DNA of 40,492 nucleotides from Basidiobolus ranarum (taxonomy: Eukaryota > Basidiobolomycota > Basidiobolomycetes > Basidiobolales), in assembly GCA_040143965.1 (NCBI GenBank), contig JASJQH010006913.1, forward strand, positions 1 through 40,492. Reading direction: 5' to 3'. A model generated the notes under the pieces. That model saw only the letters and a program-made list of their open reading frames with translations. It was not told the DNA's origin and did no database searches. This document shows, piece by piece, positions 11,813 to 23,800 of the stretch (position 1 is its first letter; every line of letters starts with the position of its first letter). The position numbers and the translations under genes were made by a program.

Positions 11813-12623
11813 GGGTACTTTACGTGGATAAGCGTTACTCTTTAGACGGAATGTAGGGTCGTGTTAAATTGATGTCGAGAAATAATATTCAATAATATAT
11901 TGAATCACAAATTATCACAAGTAGGATATGTGTAAAGGGGTGAACTTGTAGTTTGTTGCAGACGAAGATTTAAACGATGGAGGAAGAAATGGATAAAAAT
12001 GAAGACTGACATGGGTTCAAGATTCAGGGTCATCACTATATTAGCTTTTAATGAGCATTACGATAAGTGAATCATTTTTTGTATTGCTATTGTTCCACAT
12101 AGCTAGATTCCAACCATTTTTCTAATCTGAGTGAATTGTTGTAATTATTGCTGTTCTCGTGGTAACAACTACGATTGCGTGAATTTATCCAATCAGCTGA
12201 AGTACAGAAATCATGTTACACTGACCAATATGAGAGCACCTACTGAATTGGGCTGTTGAACATTGACAACAGTAGAATGACGAAAGAAGCTGAGTGGATT
12301 ATTCCGATCTGATCCATCTTTGGTATCTTTGTCATTCTTTCACTTATTGTGGACTGCGGCGATTAATCGATTCACGATTAATTAGATTTATATGGTGAAT
12401 GCAGCGGTGGATGGCTTAGCTCAAGTCCATTTCTTATTGATGGCAATCAGAACATGCTCTCCTGATGAGGCCAGCTCCAATCGCCAATGATAAAGAAACG
12501 GTTCAACCGTTTGAATTTTATTTATTAGCTTCGAAGTAAATAATAAATAACTCATTGTAAGTAAACAGGTTTGAGTAAGGGGGCCAAGCTTATCTATCTA
12601 TCTTGGGTGGAAATATTGCCTAT
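11813..12623. other. Spacer between the two V-ATPase subunit a genes
   Basis: These 811 nt hold the promoter of copy 1 and the 3' flank of copy 2. I found no exon that continues either gene. Palindromic sequences lie close to the end of copy 2 and are listed separately. The rest is AT-rich sequence without a recognisable feature. Confidence 0.55.
12495..12550. repeat. Two adjacent inverted repeats in the 3' flank of V-ATPase copy 2
   Basis: At 12495-12511 AAACGGTT C AACCGTTT is a perfect 8-bp inverted repeat. Immediately next to it, about 12517-12550, TTATTTATTA...CTTCGAAG...AAATAATAAATAA is a longer imperfect palindrome. They lie about 75-130 nt past the stop codon of copy 2. A role in 3'-end formation or a small transposon remnant are both possible; neither is shown. 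Confidence 0.45.
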
Positions 12624-15600
12624 TTATTCGACTTCCCCCTCAAGGATGCGTTGGAAAGAAAACGGCTCAAATAGAGTTCCAGTGCCTTCATAAAACTTGT
12701 TATTGAACTCAACCCTAAATACGTTGAATAATTTAATAACATGCACGAACAATAAGCAGATATTTTACATACCAGTGTAATCGTAAAGCATGGAGAAAAG
12801 CCGATAATCCTTCCATTATCAACAGAATGCTAACAGTCAAAGTAAACCAAACAGTGAATCCAACCAATATCCCTAAAGGTCGTACATTAGGACTCAATGT
12901 AAAGCAGACTTCCAAGGTCATACTCCAGAGTACTTCGGAGAGTTCTGTTGATTGAGAAGAAATATTAATTCAAATAGCTCTCACAACATATCGCCTACTA
13001 GACACTTACGCGCATGTGCTAAACTAAGCGCCCACAAGCGAAGATAGGAAGCAGTATTGGAAATACAACCAAGGCAGAACTCGATCGTATGAATAATTTG
13101 ATGAATGACGATATCTGCAAAATCAAAATCCTAAATGTAGATATAGATGTTAGTATTCATTCGTTTAGATCCTAAACAAACCGGCTTACATCATGAATGT
13201 CTGAATCTTCATTCGCGTGGCCGTCGTAGCTTTCATTGTCGTGGTTGTGAGTTCCAACTGTAGTATACCCAGCATCAATAATTTTATCGTGCTCTTTTTT
13301 TAAAATGTAGGGCTTGGCACAAAGCATCCAAGGAATGCACACAAAGGCCACTAGTAGAAGGAGAGCTTGGAAAACTCCCTAAAGATATTAAATTAGTCCT
13401 TAAAGTTACCATACTTTGGGCGTATCAAAAAACACACCTGGCCACGGTAGAGTTGTTCTTTGGGGTCCACATGCCCGGGGCTCAAGAACATATAAATCAA
13501 CATATTCAACAGCCCAGGTGGAGTGCCGTAAAGTGCATTTCCGCTGGAGTCCGTAGCGAACCAATTGATTGACCATTTGTACAGAATTGTAAGAACTAGA
13601 TAGCCAAATATACACTCCATGAAAAGTACTTGAGGCAAAAACTCAGCCCATATGCTGAATTCCTTCTTAAAATACTTATAATTGAACACAGTCAACACAA
13701 TCCCGAAGGTCATCTATTAATGTATATATTATAGGTCAGTACCGGAGGGATATAGAGTACCTTATGAGATTTACCTGAGCTACGCCAAAGATTACCGACA
13801 TCTTCATCTTATACGAATTGGTGAAAATTAAATAGTTGTCACTCCCATGCCAGGCCTGCGTTGAACAAAAAGGTTGAGCTTGGGGTCAAATTCAGTATAT
13901 GAAGGATTAAACAACATACCGGATCCAGACCAAAGGGGTAAACACCAACTTTGGTAGCCTCGATAGACTGTCCTGGGAGAGTTGGGCTAGAGAACTCCCA
14001 TCCAGAGCGAAATAAGGAAAGACTTTTGGAAAACATGTCGTTGTATATGAGTCCAGTAAATATAGAGAAGATGCCCATGAGAAGTATTATATAGCGACCA
14101 GAAAACATCATGGCAAATATCTAACCAAGTTGTGCGATTAGGAATCTAATATCTCGTGTAAGTCAGTAAAATGGATATACCTCTCCACCTCCGGCCTTTT
14201 GTAGCTTCTTCTCTTTAAGACACATCCACATGGCAAATGTGGTCATGATTATTCCGTGGCCAAAGTCTCCAAACATCACCGCAAACAAGAAGGGAAAAGT
14301 GATCACGGTGAAAAGGCCAGGGTTAACTTCTTTGTATTTCGCGACGCCATAAGCATCCACAATATTCTGGAATCCCTCAGTAAACTTGTTTGTTCGATGA
14401 AATGTTGGTGGTTCTTTCGTCGTATGAAGCTCACTTAAAATAGACCCAATATTGGATCCTGACTGAGCCTACTTCAATAATAAGTTCATTGATCAAAGAG
14501 ACTATTATAGAGGAATGAGATATTACCGAGTCACTGCGGATCACAAATTGAATATGATCAATCTCGTTGGTAGGACACCACCCTTCTGCAATCAAGCATT
14601 TACGGTTGGAATCATAGATAAATCGGTTCATGACGTCATATATAGCCTTCTCTTTTTTAATGATTGTTTGCCAAGACGTGAGGCTATCGGAAGCAGCGAC
14701 AAGCTCAGTTCGACGCGTCTGATTGATATTGTATAGCACCTGAATGTAGAGAGAGTAAGAGCATATACAGAAATAAGGAATCCACATGCGCATTTACATT
14801 GTTTAGGTCTTCAATTTTGTTCGTTACATCTATCGCGTGTGCACGTCTATCTTCGACACTCTCTTCAATAGGATATAGGGTGGCGCTCATCGATTCAGAA
14901 ACCCTCTTTATTTTAGCAAGGATTTCCTGACCATGTGCAAAGATGATGAATACATTTTTATCCACATTCTCTTGCGTTACAGGATCCGTAATGGGCTCCT
15001 CAATCTCTCCCCAGTGCATATATAAGTTACCTCTTAATGCTCTCCATAAAATCCTCTCAAAAATGTGAATTCTATGCCTTGGAATGACTCCAGCAATAAA
15101 TCTAAGAGGTGTGAATTAAAATGAGTCCACTCCATGCATCCCATCACATCACTTACCCAATATTTACGTGTGTGGTATCCCCTGTGCCGCCAACTTCTAA
15201 GTCTTGTGCGTGAAGAAGTGGGGCTGAGTCATCAAAAGAACTACGTCTAATCTCCTCTTGATGAGTCTCTGCCTTCAATTTTTAAGGTTAATTTTCTCTA
15301 ATAAATAATCGAGGTTACGAAGGAAAAATATGTCATACTTCACGAAAGAAGGTCGTGGCTTGTTGAAGAATGTGCTTAACTTCAGTCATCTCCATAAGTC
15401 TTTTTTGTAGAGATTCAAATGACTGATTCATCTGCTCCAAACGTTGTTCGTACTGATTTACCACCTCTTCTAACTCGTCAATCTCACGAGTAGTCTGCGG
15501 TCTACTCAGATATCCATCGGTAGGAAAATTACGAGGCTTAATAAATTGTTTCTCACTTTGTTGAATGATGGAAACTAAAGAGACCGATTAGGGAAAGCGA

Positions 15601-15924
15601 GTAAGAATCAACTTTAGGTGACAGTACATACATATTTTCCGCTCAATTTCGTCTAATCTCCGAATTTCATTTACGAAGGCACGTTGAAAAGTGGTTGTCT
15701 CTGAGTTTAACTAGAATCAAGACGGGTTAGAGGCGATAAAAGTTATCTGAAAAGAAAGAATTCTTTCGTACGTCACGGAATTGTATGACACCAAGCTCAC
15801 CCAAGTGTGACACTGTTGGACGAGCCACTTCAGTGGGTATAAATAACTGGACAAGTGACATGTCTTCAGAACGAAAGAGACTAGACGGAGAACGTCTTGA
15901 TGTTGGGAAATAATGAGTATCCAT
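12624..15924 (-). CDS. V-ATPase V0 subunit a, copy 2 (Vph1/Stv1 family), 14 exons
   Basis: Fourteen phase-matched exons: 15924-15772, 15710-15632, 15574-15339, 15272-15157, 15101-14798, 14739-14527, 14468-14181, 14120-13920, 13855-13775, 13713-13438, 13378-13190, 13130-13010, 12944-12773 and 12714-12624. The product has 839 residues. It carries the same signatures as its tandem neighbour: [35 protein letters not shown], and the proton-channel arginine R743 in [14 protein letters not shown]. The first five introns coincide in position and phase with copy 1 (exons of 79, 236 and 304 nt are identical in length). Eight further introns are unique to this copy. The His/Asp-rich loop differs from that of copy 1. 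An intact second isoform, like yeast Vph1 versus Stv1 in different compartments, is the likely role; which copy is vacuolar cannot be told. Confidence 0.93.
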
Positions 15925-16622
15925 ATTTCCCAAGGAAGTGATTGAGGCTTTCAGAAAGATGTGAAGTTAAAGTTACAATGGTGTTGTTGAAACAAAGGGA
16001 CAAGTTTGTAGGATGCTGTGACACGAGGTACTCTATTCAGAAAATAGGGATTTTAAGTCTAATCGTTTTGTTAGTGGAGAGTATTTTGAGAACTGTCACC
16101 GATGGATTGGCCGTAATTATCGTAACAATCGTAATTATCTGATTTGAGTAAAAAAGAATGTTATAATAAACATTGATATTTCGTGCTCAAATATTCACAG
16201 ACGCCTGCATACAGTAACAAGGAGTGATGGGCAGTGACGTCAATATAATGGAAAACTATATTTAGTCAGATCCATCTATAGATATCAATATATGGTTAGT
16301 GGCTGAAAAGGGTGATAAGGGCCGGTCATTAAAAAATATCTAATTGATCTGGTAACTCTTGATCTGGCAACTCTACCATATACGTTATCAAACAGCTCTT
16401 TACTTGATTTATTAAAATCACCATTGATTACGAACTATGACAAGCAAGTAATATAGACGTAATAAGCCAGGGGACATAGGCATGTTGATTAGGAGTGAAT
16501 GCTCTTGCACGCTAGGGCAGAGACTTTAATTATGCTCGATTATGCTCGATTTTAGGGTTAAGTGTATATATTGTTAAATGGAAATTATATCAATTTAATA
16601 CTGAACAGAACTGGATATTAAG
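15925..16622. other. Spacer between GAS2-domain gene 3' end and V-ATPase copy 2 start
   Basis: This spacer holds 698 nt of AT-rich sequence, with the promoter of copy 2 at its right part. A tandem duplication (ATTATGCTCG twice) occurs at about 16528-16549. A 66-codon plus-strand open frame at 15942-16142 has no features of a gene. Confidence 0.5.
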
Positions 16623-19600
16623 TTATGGTGTGCGATTTAAGCTAAGCGTCTTGCGTGGTGAAGGGCTTTTAGAACCTTCCACTTTACGGCCTAAAGTAAG
16701 CTTATGCAGGCTGTTTGGTGATACTTGTTGCCCAGGTGTTAGGCGCCCGGTAACTTGCCGCGTACCTTGACGACTCGACGTTTGGCGACTAGGAGTCTGC
16801 CGACCAGCGCCAGGTACGGGGGTAGTAGTAGCCGAGGGTGGGGTATTCACTGACCAGCTTACAGCCCTTTTCTGCTTTGGAGTTTTCAGGTTTAGGTTCA
16901 GATTGATCTTCTCACCGCCTAATTCAATAATGTCACTGTTCAACTCTGTGTTGTGATCTAAAACAAAGTATATGAGTTTTAAGATGATGTCAAGAATGGA
17001 CACGTGATTACTTACCTAGCAAGTAACTGAAAGAGGAAGGCAGTTTGGAAGGCAATTTGAATGATGTTTGGATTAGTAACGGTTTATCAGCAACAATCTA
17101 AACCAATACGAATATTTACCGAGACAATTCGCACCAGCCACCACCAACACGGACCATCACCATTTTACTAGCTAAAATTCGACAATAACATAAAGACTCT
17201 CCAATCCAGTACTTGTTGGGATCGTTCGCTTTGGATATTTTTACACGCAACGGACAGTTATTTACAATTCGACCAATTTCTGAGTCGAGTTGATCTCTAG
17301 GGTTATAGGTATAGGTATTAGGGGATATTGGCACATCTTTCGGACTGATTCGCATGCGACTGAAGCGGCCACCAGACGCAGACATACGTGAGTTAGATCG
17401 ATTGGGCGTTCCAGATCGAGAGAGAGGAGTGGTGGATCCCGAAGAGGTGGATTGGGATGCTCTTCTCCTGGTGGATACACTGGCTTTTTTATAGGCCTCT
17501 AGGAGTTCTTTCTTTCTCTTAGAGAGTAGGCTACGCAATTCTTCCCATTGCTCTGGCAAAACATTCCATCTAGCAATTACTCTCCAATCGTCCAACTCCA
17601 TAGCAATTGCATGGGCCTTCTCAATTGTTTTCACAATATCGGGTGCGAGGGCGATGAAATTGGATTCCAGATGATGAAGTGCAGCTTCATAGCTAAATGT
17701 TTCGTCTTGCGTAGCGTCGTAAATCTCCAGCATTCTGCCCATTAATTTGTCTACCTCGTCGGCAAGGGCATGGAATTCATGGGCTTTTCCTACTTCGCCA
17801 CGCTTACTTTGGACTAGCTGGTTGAGCTCTTGCAACTTTTTATCAAGCGAGTGTCGGGATGCTTCCATCGATTGATCTATATCTGCGAAATCCACAAGCA
17901 TTTGGGACACAGCGTTGACAGCAGGTGTGATTTTATCCTGAATGTCAGCTTCGATAGTAGCTAGTTCTTGTTCGGGATCAACTATTCTACCAATCTCCTC
18001 AGAGTTGCCCATTTTGTTGAGTTTAGCTTTCGCTTTATCCAAGGAGATGAGTGCGTCCTTATATTCGGTCATGATGTGCCTTTTGTTGTTCAAAAATGTG
18101 ATCATTGCACTCCACTCCTGCTTGGTTTTATCGTTAAGTGTTGTTACCACTTCTGCAAAAGTGCTAGCTGTGTCACTTCCCAAGGTGTTCTCTGGGTCCC
18201 CTGTCTGAAAGCTCTGTAGTGTGTTTGTTGTAAGGCTGTTGAATTCATCAATGACGCTAGTTCGCTTCTCAATATCAGTGGCCTTTTGTTCGATGAGGTC
18301 GAGGAAATTCTGATCAACGGTAATACGAATCTCCAGTATATCGGCGATAAACTCATTAGTAATGTCTTCGATACTTCTTGCTGCTTGAATGTGAGTAACT
18401 ATATTCTCATAGACATGCAGCTGTTGATTTTCCGCTCCTATAGCTGAATCTAGACTCTCAAGGTCTGTATCGACATCTATACTAGAGTTATCATCACGAG
18501 AGCCAACTAGCTCTTGCATGACTTCCTGCACACCACTCCACTCTTGTTGAAGTTGCCCAAGAACATCGGCGCTACTTGACAGAGGCTCTTGGTCATTCTT
18601 GATGATGCTTTTCAGGAGAGAAAGCTCACCGTCTGGTAAGAACTGCTCGCCAAGAGCTTTTCGTCGAAGTTGTACAATATCTTTCTCCTTGGCGCATTTC
18701 TGGCGAATACTCTCCACATCTTGGTCAAATGCGTGCTGAATGTTCTCAGCTTTACTGGTATCGTAATTATTACGAAGAGTAGATAACTGATCGGAAAGTG
18801 CGGATTGTCTGTTAATAAAGGCTTCTTTATTGGTTATATCCTCAGGTGATTCTACCTCCATAAGATTTGTGGCCATGGATTGTTCGAGAAGCATTGAAGA
18901 TTGAGAAAGTAAATCTTCAATCTCTCGGGTTGCCTGGGGTAGATCCGTTAAAGAAAGACTTGACGCTGTCTTCATATTTCCTTCTGCTTGGTGTAGATGT
19001 TCCGATATTTCTTCAAGATGAGTGTGAAGATTTAACCAATGTTCAACGGATTTCACACTTTCTTCTTGATCATGGCAGAACCGCACGAATGCCTTCCAGC
19101 TGGTTTCGACATTGTTCATATATACGGATACTTCATCTGATACTTGAGGTAATTTAGAAAGCAGGGATTCTTCGTGGTCGTGAACAGCCTCCAAGCGAGT
19201 TTCGTAACTTAATAGAGAATCTTGAAGCGTATGAAAAGCACTCTTGATTCTATCAAAATTCTCTTCATCTTGTCTTCTATCGTCACCCTTCATTATACCA
19301 AAGGATTTCTTAGTCTCGAACATCGATTCAGTGGCACGTTTTAACAAAATCTGAAATTGAACGGCATCATCAAAGAATGCCTGTTTCATTCTCACTTCTT
19401 CGATTTGTTTCAGCTTATCACCTAAAACGTTCTTAATCTCTTCCACTTTTCTTTCAATATCATCTTGATGATCTTTTAACAGTTTACGGTCATGTTCAAG
19501 ATCTCCAATACAAGTGCTCATCTCACTGAGTAAGTTGGTGAGTACAGTATTTTCCAAGTTTTCTATATCATTTTTCCAGGTGGAAATCGTTTCATCTTGA

Positions 19601-20022
19601 ACTTCAGTAGGTTCAGCTTCATTTATATCTCTAAGGTAAACCTGAGCTAGAGAAGAAAGACGATTTATATGGCCCAAGAATACCGCAGAGGAGGCATTAC
19701 TATTGAGACCTTGACGATATTGTGGCAAGGTTTCTTTCAAACCAAGTAGATGTTCGCTTATCTCAGTTTGATTGGGTGTAAGAGTGTTGGTTTTTGAAGG
19801 AGTAGGTATGTTGGATACGAAAGAGTCATCTCTAAACCGTTCTGCTAACTCTAATAAATACTCCCGGGCATAAGGATTGCCTTTGAGTGAGCCTAAAAAA
19901 CCAGATAATTGGGCAACGACTTCTTCTACTTCACCTGAAGTAGAGTCAACGTTATGAAACAGTTGGGAATGAGGATTGGCTTCAGGGTGAGGCATCGGAT
20001 ACGTTTCAGCCGATAGAGTCAT
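16623..20022 (-). CDS. GAS2-domain protein with coiled-coil rod, lacking CH domains
   Basis: Exon 1 is 20022-17120, exon 2 is an 11-nt microexon at 17026-17016, and exon 3 is 16957-16623; the product has 1082 residues. Most of the protein is a helical, spectrin-like coiled-coil rod. Residues about 914-974 form a GAS2 (GAR) domain: CPLRVKISKAN, KYWIGESLCYCRILASKMVMVRVGGGW, CELSR, then YLLDH encoded across the microexon. The GAS2 domain binds microtubules and zinc (family knowledge). The C-terminal tail is basic and Ser/Thr/Pro-rich (GRQTPSRQTSSRQ, KSPSPRKTLS), typical of microtubule-binding tails. The last rod segment (LDDWRVIARWNVLPEQWEEL) and the GAS2 domain match the neighbouring spectraplakin-like protein, so the two are tandem paralogues. 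A role at microtubules is inferred. Confidence 0.9.
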
Positions 20023-20875
20023 GTATTGACAAAGTGAGCTTAAAGGAAAGTAGAATTTACAAAGAAATGATGGGTTGAAGAGTGAAAGTGACTATGGCAA
20101 AAAAACCCCACTTTCTTAGCATCAATAAGTTTTTCTTTGTGTCTTTTTTTCACTGATACAAAAGCAAAAGAACTGTAAATATTCACTGTCTATTAGAGTG
20201 CACTTTGTAATTTTTTAAATATGTTTCGTCCCTTGTTTACTGTTAACGAACCAAGAATTTTGAAGAAATCGCTTCAAAACGCTCGTATGATAAGATGTTT
20301 GAAAGAGGGGCTTAGGGAGGGAGAAGGGAGAAAGATTAGGTGCAGGATACGCAGAGTGTCTGAAATTAGGCACCAGATCCCAGATGCCAAATCCTCCGAC
20401 AAAGTAGAGTGATTTGATTGAAATGGTCTAAAATAGTGCGAATCGATTTCGTAGGCAGATTCCGTGGATTTACGTGGCGCTTGAGATGAGCCACTTCACC
20501 AACAAAGTGTGACATGCGTCAACAAGGAATCAGGATGTAGTTGACAGATTACATGCAGCAACTAAATCAATATAATGAGTAGGAACATAGCAAGAGCATA
20601 GTAGATGATGCAGGAATCATAAGGCCATTTTAATAGAAGAACCTTTACAAAATGAACAAAAAGCGAGGAATAAACAGTGGCAGATGATAAATAAAAACGA
20701 GGAAGAAACGTAGCAGAGGGTAAATAAAAACGGGATTGTAATGCTTGGTATATAGCGGGATGACATATAGCGGGATGATGTGGTGTTAAAGTTCGTGCAA
20801 TTATTGTTAAAATCAGGCAAAGAGGTAGAAGCTTTTCCGTATTGCTCATCGCTCTCTGATCTGTTTAGAGCATGT
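20023..20875. other. Spacer between the two GAS2-domain genes
   Basis: This 853-nt region carries the promoter of the shorter GAS2 gene and the 3' flank of the longer one. Near 20675-20735 a GCAGA-xxx-TAAATAAAAACG motif occurs twice, and at about 20750-20780 ATATAGCGGGATGA occurs twice in tandem. Small open frames here (for example 20221-20412 and 20562-20849) are not supported as genes. Confidence 0.5.
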
Positions 20876-23800
20876 CTATTTCTGCATGACGGGTGCCATG
20901 GTGATAGGTGGTATGGCGCCAGCTTCCTTACCAAAACTGACTTGTCTTTGGGGAGTTCCGGACACACCATTGTCTGTAGCAGTTGTTAGATCTTCATTTT
21001 GAATGCTTTCTGACTCAAAGCCCACTGGGATGAATTTACGCTCGAAGGATGAATGGTCTGAAAGATATCTAGAAAGTTCAGCCCATCCACCTCCTACACG
21101 CACCATCACCATCTTACTATTCAAGATTCGACAATAACAAAGTTTGGGATCGACCTCACCAATCCAGTAACGTCCACTCTCATTGGCCTTGGTGATCGTT
21201 ATCCTAAGAGGACAGCAATTGACAATTCTTGCTACTTCGACATCTAGAGGGTCCTTGGGATCAGGGATATAATTGTTAGGGGAAGTGGGTACTAATCTTT
21301 TAGGAACAGGGCGGGAAGTATGCCAGGTGTTGACGCGGGCCTGCACTTTTTTCTTTGTTTGAGTGGGCTTTGGTAAAGGCGACGAGGATGGTGATCTACC
21401 TGAAGATTTCCGAGAAGACTTGAGGGGTTGGTTTCCTGCAGACACTCTCGATAACGAAGCCATAGTGGGTCTCATATAGCTCCCAGACATTGGACTAGTA
21501 GGTCTCCATATGGACTGTGGAGTAGCCGACCTAGACCTGGAGGCGGTGTATGGAGAGATCGACCTTGATGGGGAGAGCGAGCGTCGTTCAGTCGGGGTAG
21601 GTATCAAGCCTGATCTAGAAATTTTTCTTTTGGCCAACTCATTTAGTTGTTGAAGCCGTTTCATAACGAGGCTTTTCATCTCTTCCCATTGTTCGGGTAG
21701 GATCTTTAGTCTTTCCGCAACATCCCAGTCATTAAGTCCTTCAGCCAATGATTTGGCTTTCTCGATGGCTTTAGGAACTCTTCTTGAAAGAGAGGCAAAC
21801 GAGGATTCTAGTTGCTTGATAATGGAATACGCAGTGGCACCTCCTTCGCCTGGATTTTGGTCAACCAGATCCAGCAACGACCCCAATGCATTATCAATTC
21901 TATCGACCAAGAGATGGAATTCTTGGACACGCTCAACCCAGTTTTTAAGCTCATCCAAGGTCGAATGTAATGATTTAGCTCGAGTTTCCGCATCACTACG
22001 TTGGCTTTGGTATTTCTCATTCAAGCTTTCCGAAGAAATAAATAATTCGTCCAGTTTTTGAATCTTACTCATGATTGCATGTCGTAAGGTTGCTTCAATT
22101 TCCTTAAGTTCGCGGCCTAGGTCAAGAGATATCTCATTGCAGTTCCGGATACTGTCGGTTTTGTCTTGCAATATGGCAAGTTGTTGCTGTATAGAGTCCA
22201 AGCTATTCTTGACGAAGAGCTCTTTCAAGTTGTATGGAGCTAACTCCAACTCTTCCAGTTTTATCTGAAGCGAGGAATAGAATTTTTTGAGAATGGCCAT
22301 GTTGTCTTCTTGATTCTTGGCTGGAGACAACCAATCTGGATGGTCAGTAAAATTAAGAATGCCTCGACATTTGATAAGTCCCTTCTCCAAGTGGTCAACT
22401 TCGTGTTCTAGATCCATCGAATCGATATCAACAAGTGATTGTGCTCGACTGACTAGAGGATTTAAGAGATTTTCAGCATCGCGAAGTTGTTGATGCCATT
22501 GAACATACATGCGGAGTGAATCTATCTCCTTCTTCATGGTGTGATATACTCCAGAAAGACGAGCCCATTCCGACTCAATTTGATCTTGACTTTGGCTGAT
22601 TTTATCCGTAGCATCCGGTGATTGAGCCAAGATCGTAAAGTAATACTCGCGAAGATGGTCGTGACGTGCGGTACACATTCGTAAATCCGATTCAAGTTTA
22701 GTGTAGGCTAGGATGTAACTATTAAGCTGAGACTCGTCCTTTTCTAAGGATTCTCCACTCATATTGCTATGAGTGCTTTGAATAGTGGAGATTTCTCGGT
22801 TGCGCTCCACGAGGGTGGAGCGGAAGTCCTCCACATCATCAAGGTAAACTGCCAAGAGTCTAGAGCTTTTAATACTAGATACAAACTTTGCAAGCTGAGC
22901 CTTTGCTTGATCTAATATATCCTCAATGTTTTCATGCTGTTTCCGAACCATGCTTTTATGCTCTGATACATAGCATTCGCTCACAGTATGGAAGTCCTTT
23001 AAGGAATCTTGCTCTATTGTTTCGAGCTGTTCCCGCCATTTTAACACAATATCGTTTTCAACTCTGGCTGCATCGGTAGACTCGATCTCCTGTTGAATCC
23101 CATTCAAAGTTGAAAGAATGTTTTGAGCAGTTTGCAAATAGCGAGCAGATGCTAGAGTGGACTTCATGTTGTCAAAGGAGCCAGATACGAGTTGCTTGAG
23201 ATTACTCCAAGATTCATCGATTTCCTTACTACAATTAGCAATGTATTGCAACTGGCTTGAAGCGTTAGGCTCTTGGGCACTCTCTTCGAACTTCAGACGA
23301 AGTGTATTGAGGGATAAATACGAAGATTCCTGGATCGGGATCTCTTCAACTATTAATGTGACATTGTCCCACTGTGCTTCAAGGATACTAATATCAACAC
23401 CTGTAATATCTGACGTGCTCATAGTGCGTAATTCGGCCTCTTTGTCCTTAATCCACGTTTGTAGTTGAATATAAGTCTGCATAAAATCATCATGAATTGC
23501 ATTTTGTTGTAGATTGTATTTCTGCTTGGAAAAATCGGCGTGAACAGACTGAATGGATTCGGCAAGATTTTGATAACGAGAAGTAGCAGCTTGTAGTGCT
23601 TTCGAACTAGACTCACTAACCGCATTTCCGTCTAAGAAATTGTCCATACCAGGGATAGTATGTACTTGGTTGTTTAATTCTTCTAGGTTTTCTTGAAGCA
23701 CCTTCAACTTTTCTCCAATGATTGAATCGTCTTCTTCGAAATTGGTTGAATGTTTGTCAAAGAGATCTCGAACTTCGCTGATACTGGCTTCCAGCTCAGT

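Noticed and set aside
15942-16142. 66-codon plus-strand frame with a hydrophobic C-terminus
   Set aside because: It lies in the promoter of V-ATPase copy 2, has no core promoter or homology, and its Ile/Val run comes from AT-rich GTAATTATCGTAAC-like repeats.
17098-17119. A 22-nt intron ending at TTTAG in the GAS2-domain gene
   Set aside because: It is too short and breaks the reading frame; the 93-nt intron to the microexon restores the sequence shared with the paralogue.
20221-20412. 63-codon Arg-rich plus-strand frame
   Set aside because: It lies in the upstream region of the GAS2-domain gene; its composition follows a purine-rich tract and no splice partner was found.
20562-20970. Overlapping minus-strand frames of 95 and 117 codons
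   Set aside because: They arise from the short duplicated motifs in the spacer and overlap the 3' end of the spectraplakin-like gene in another frame.
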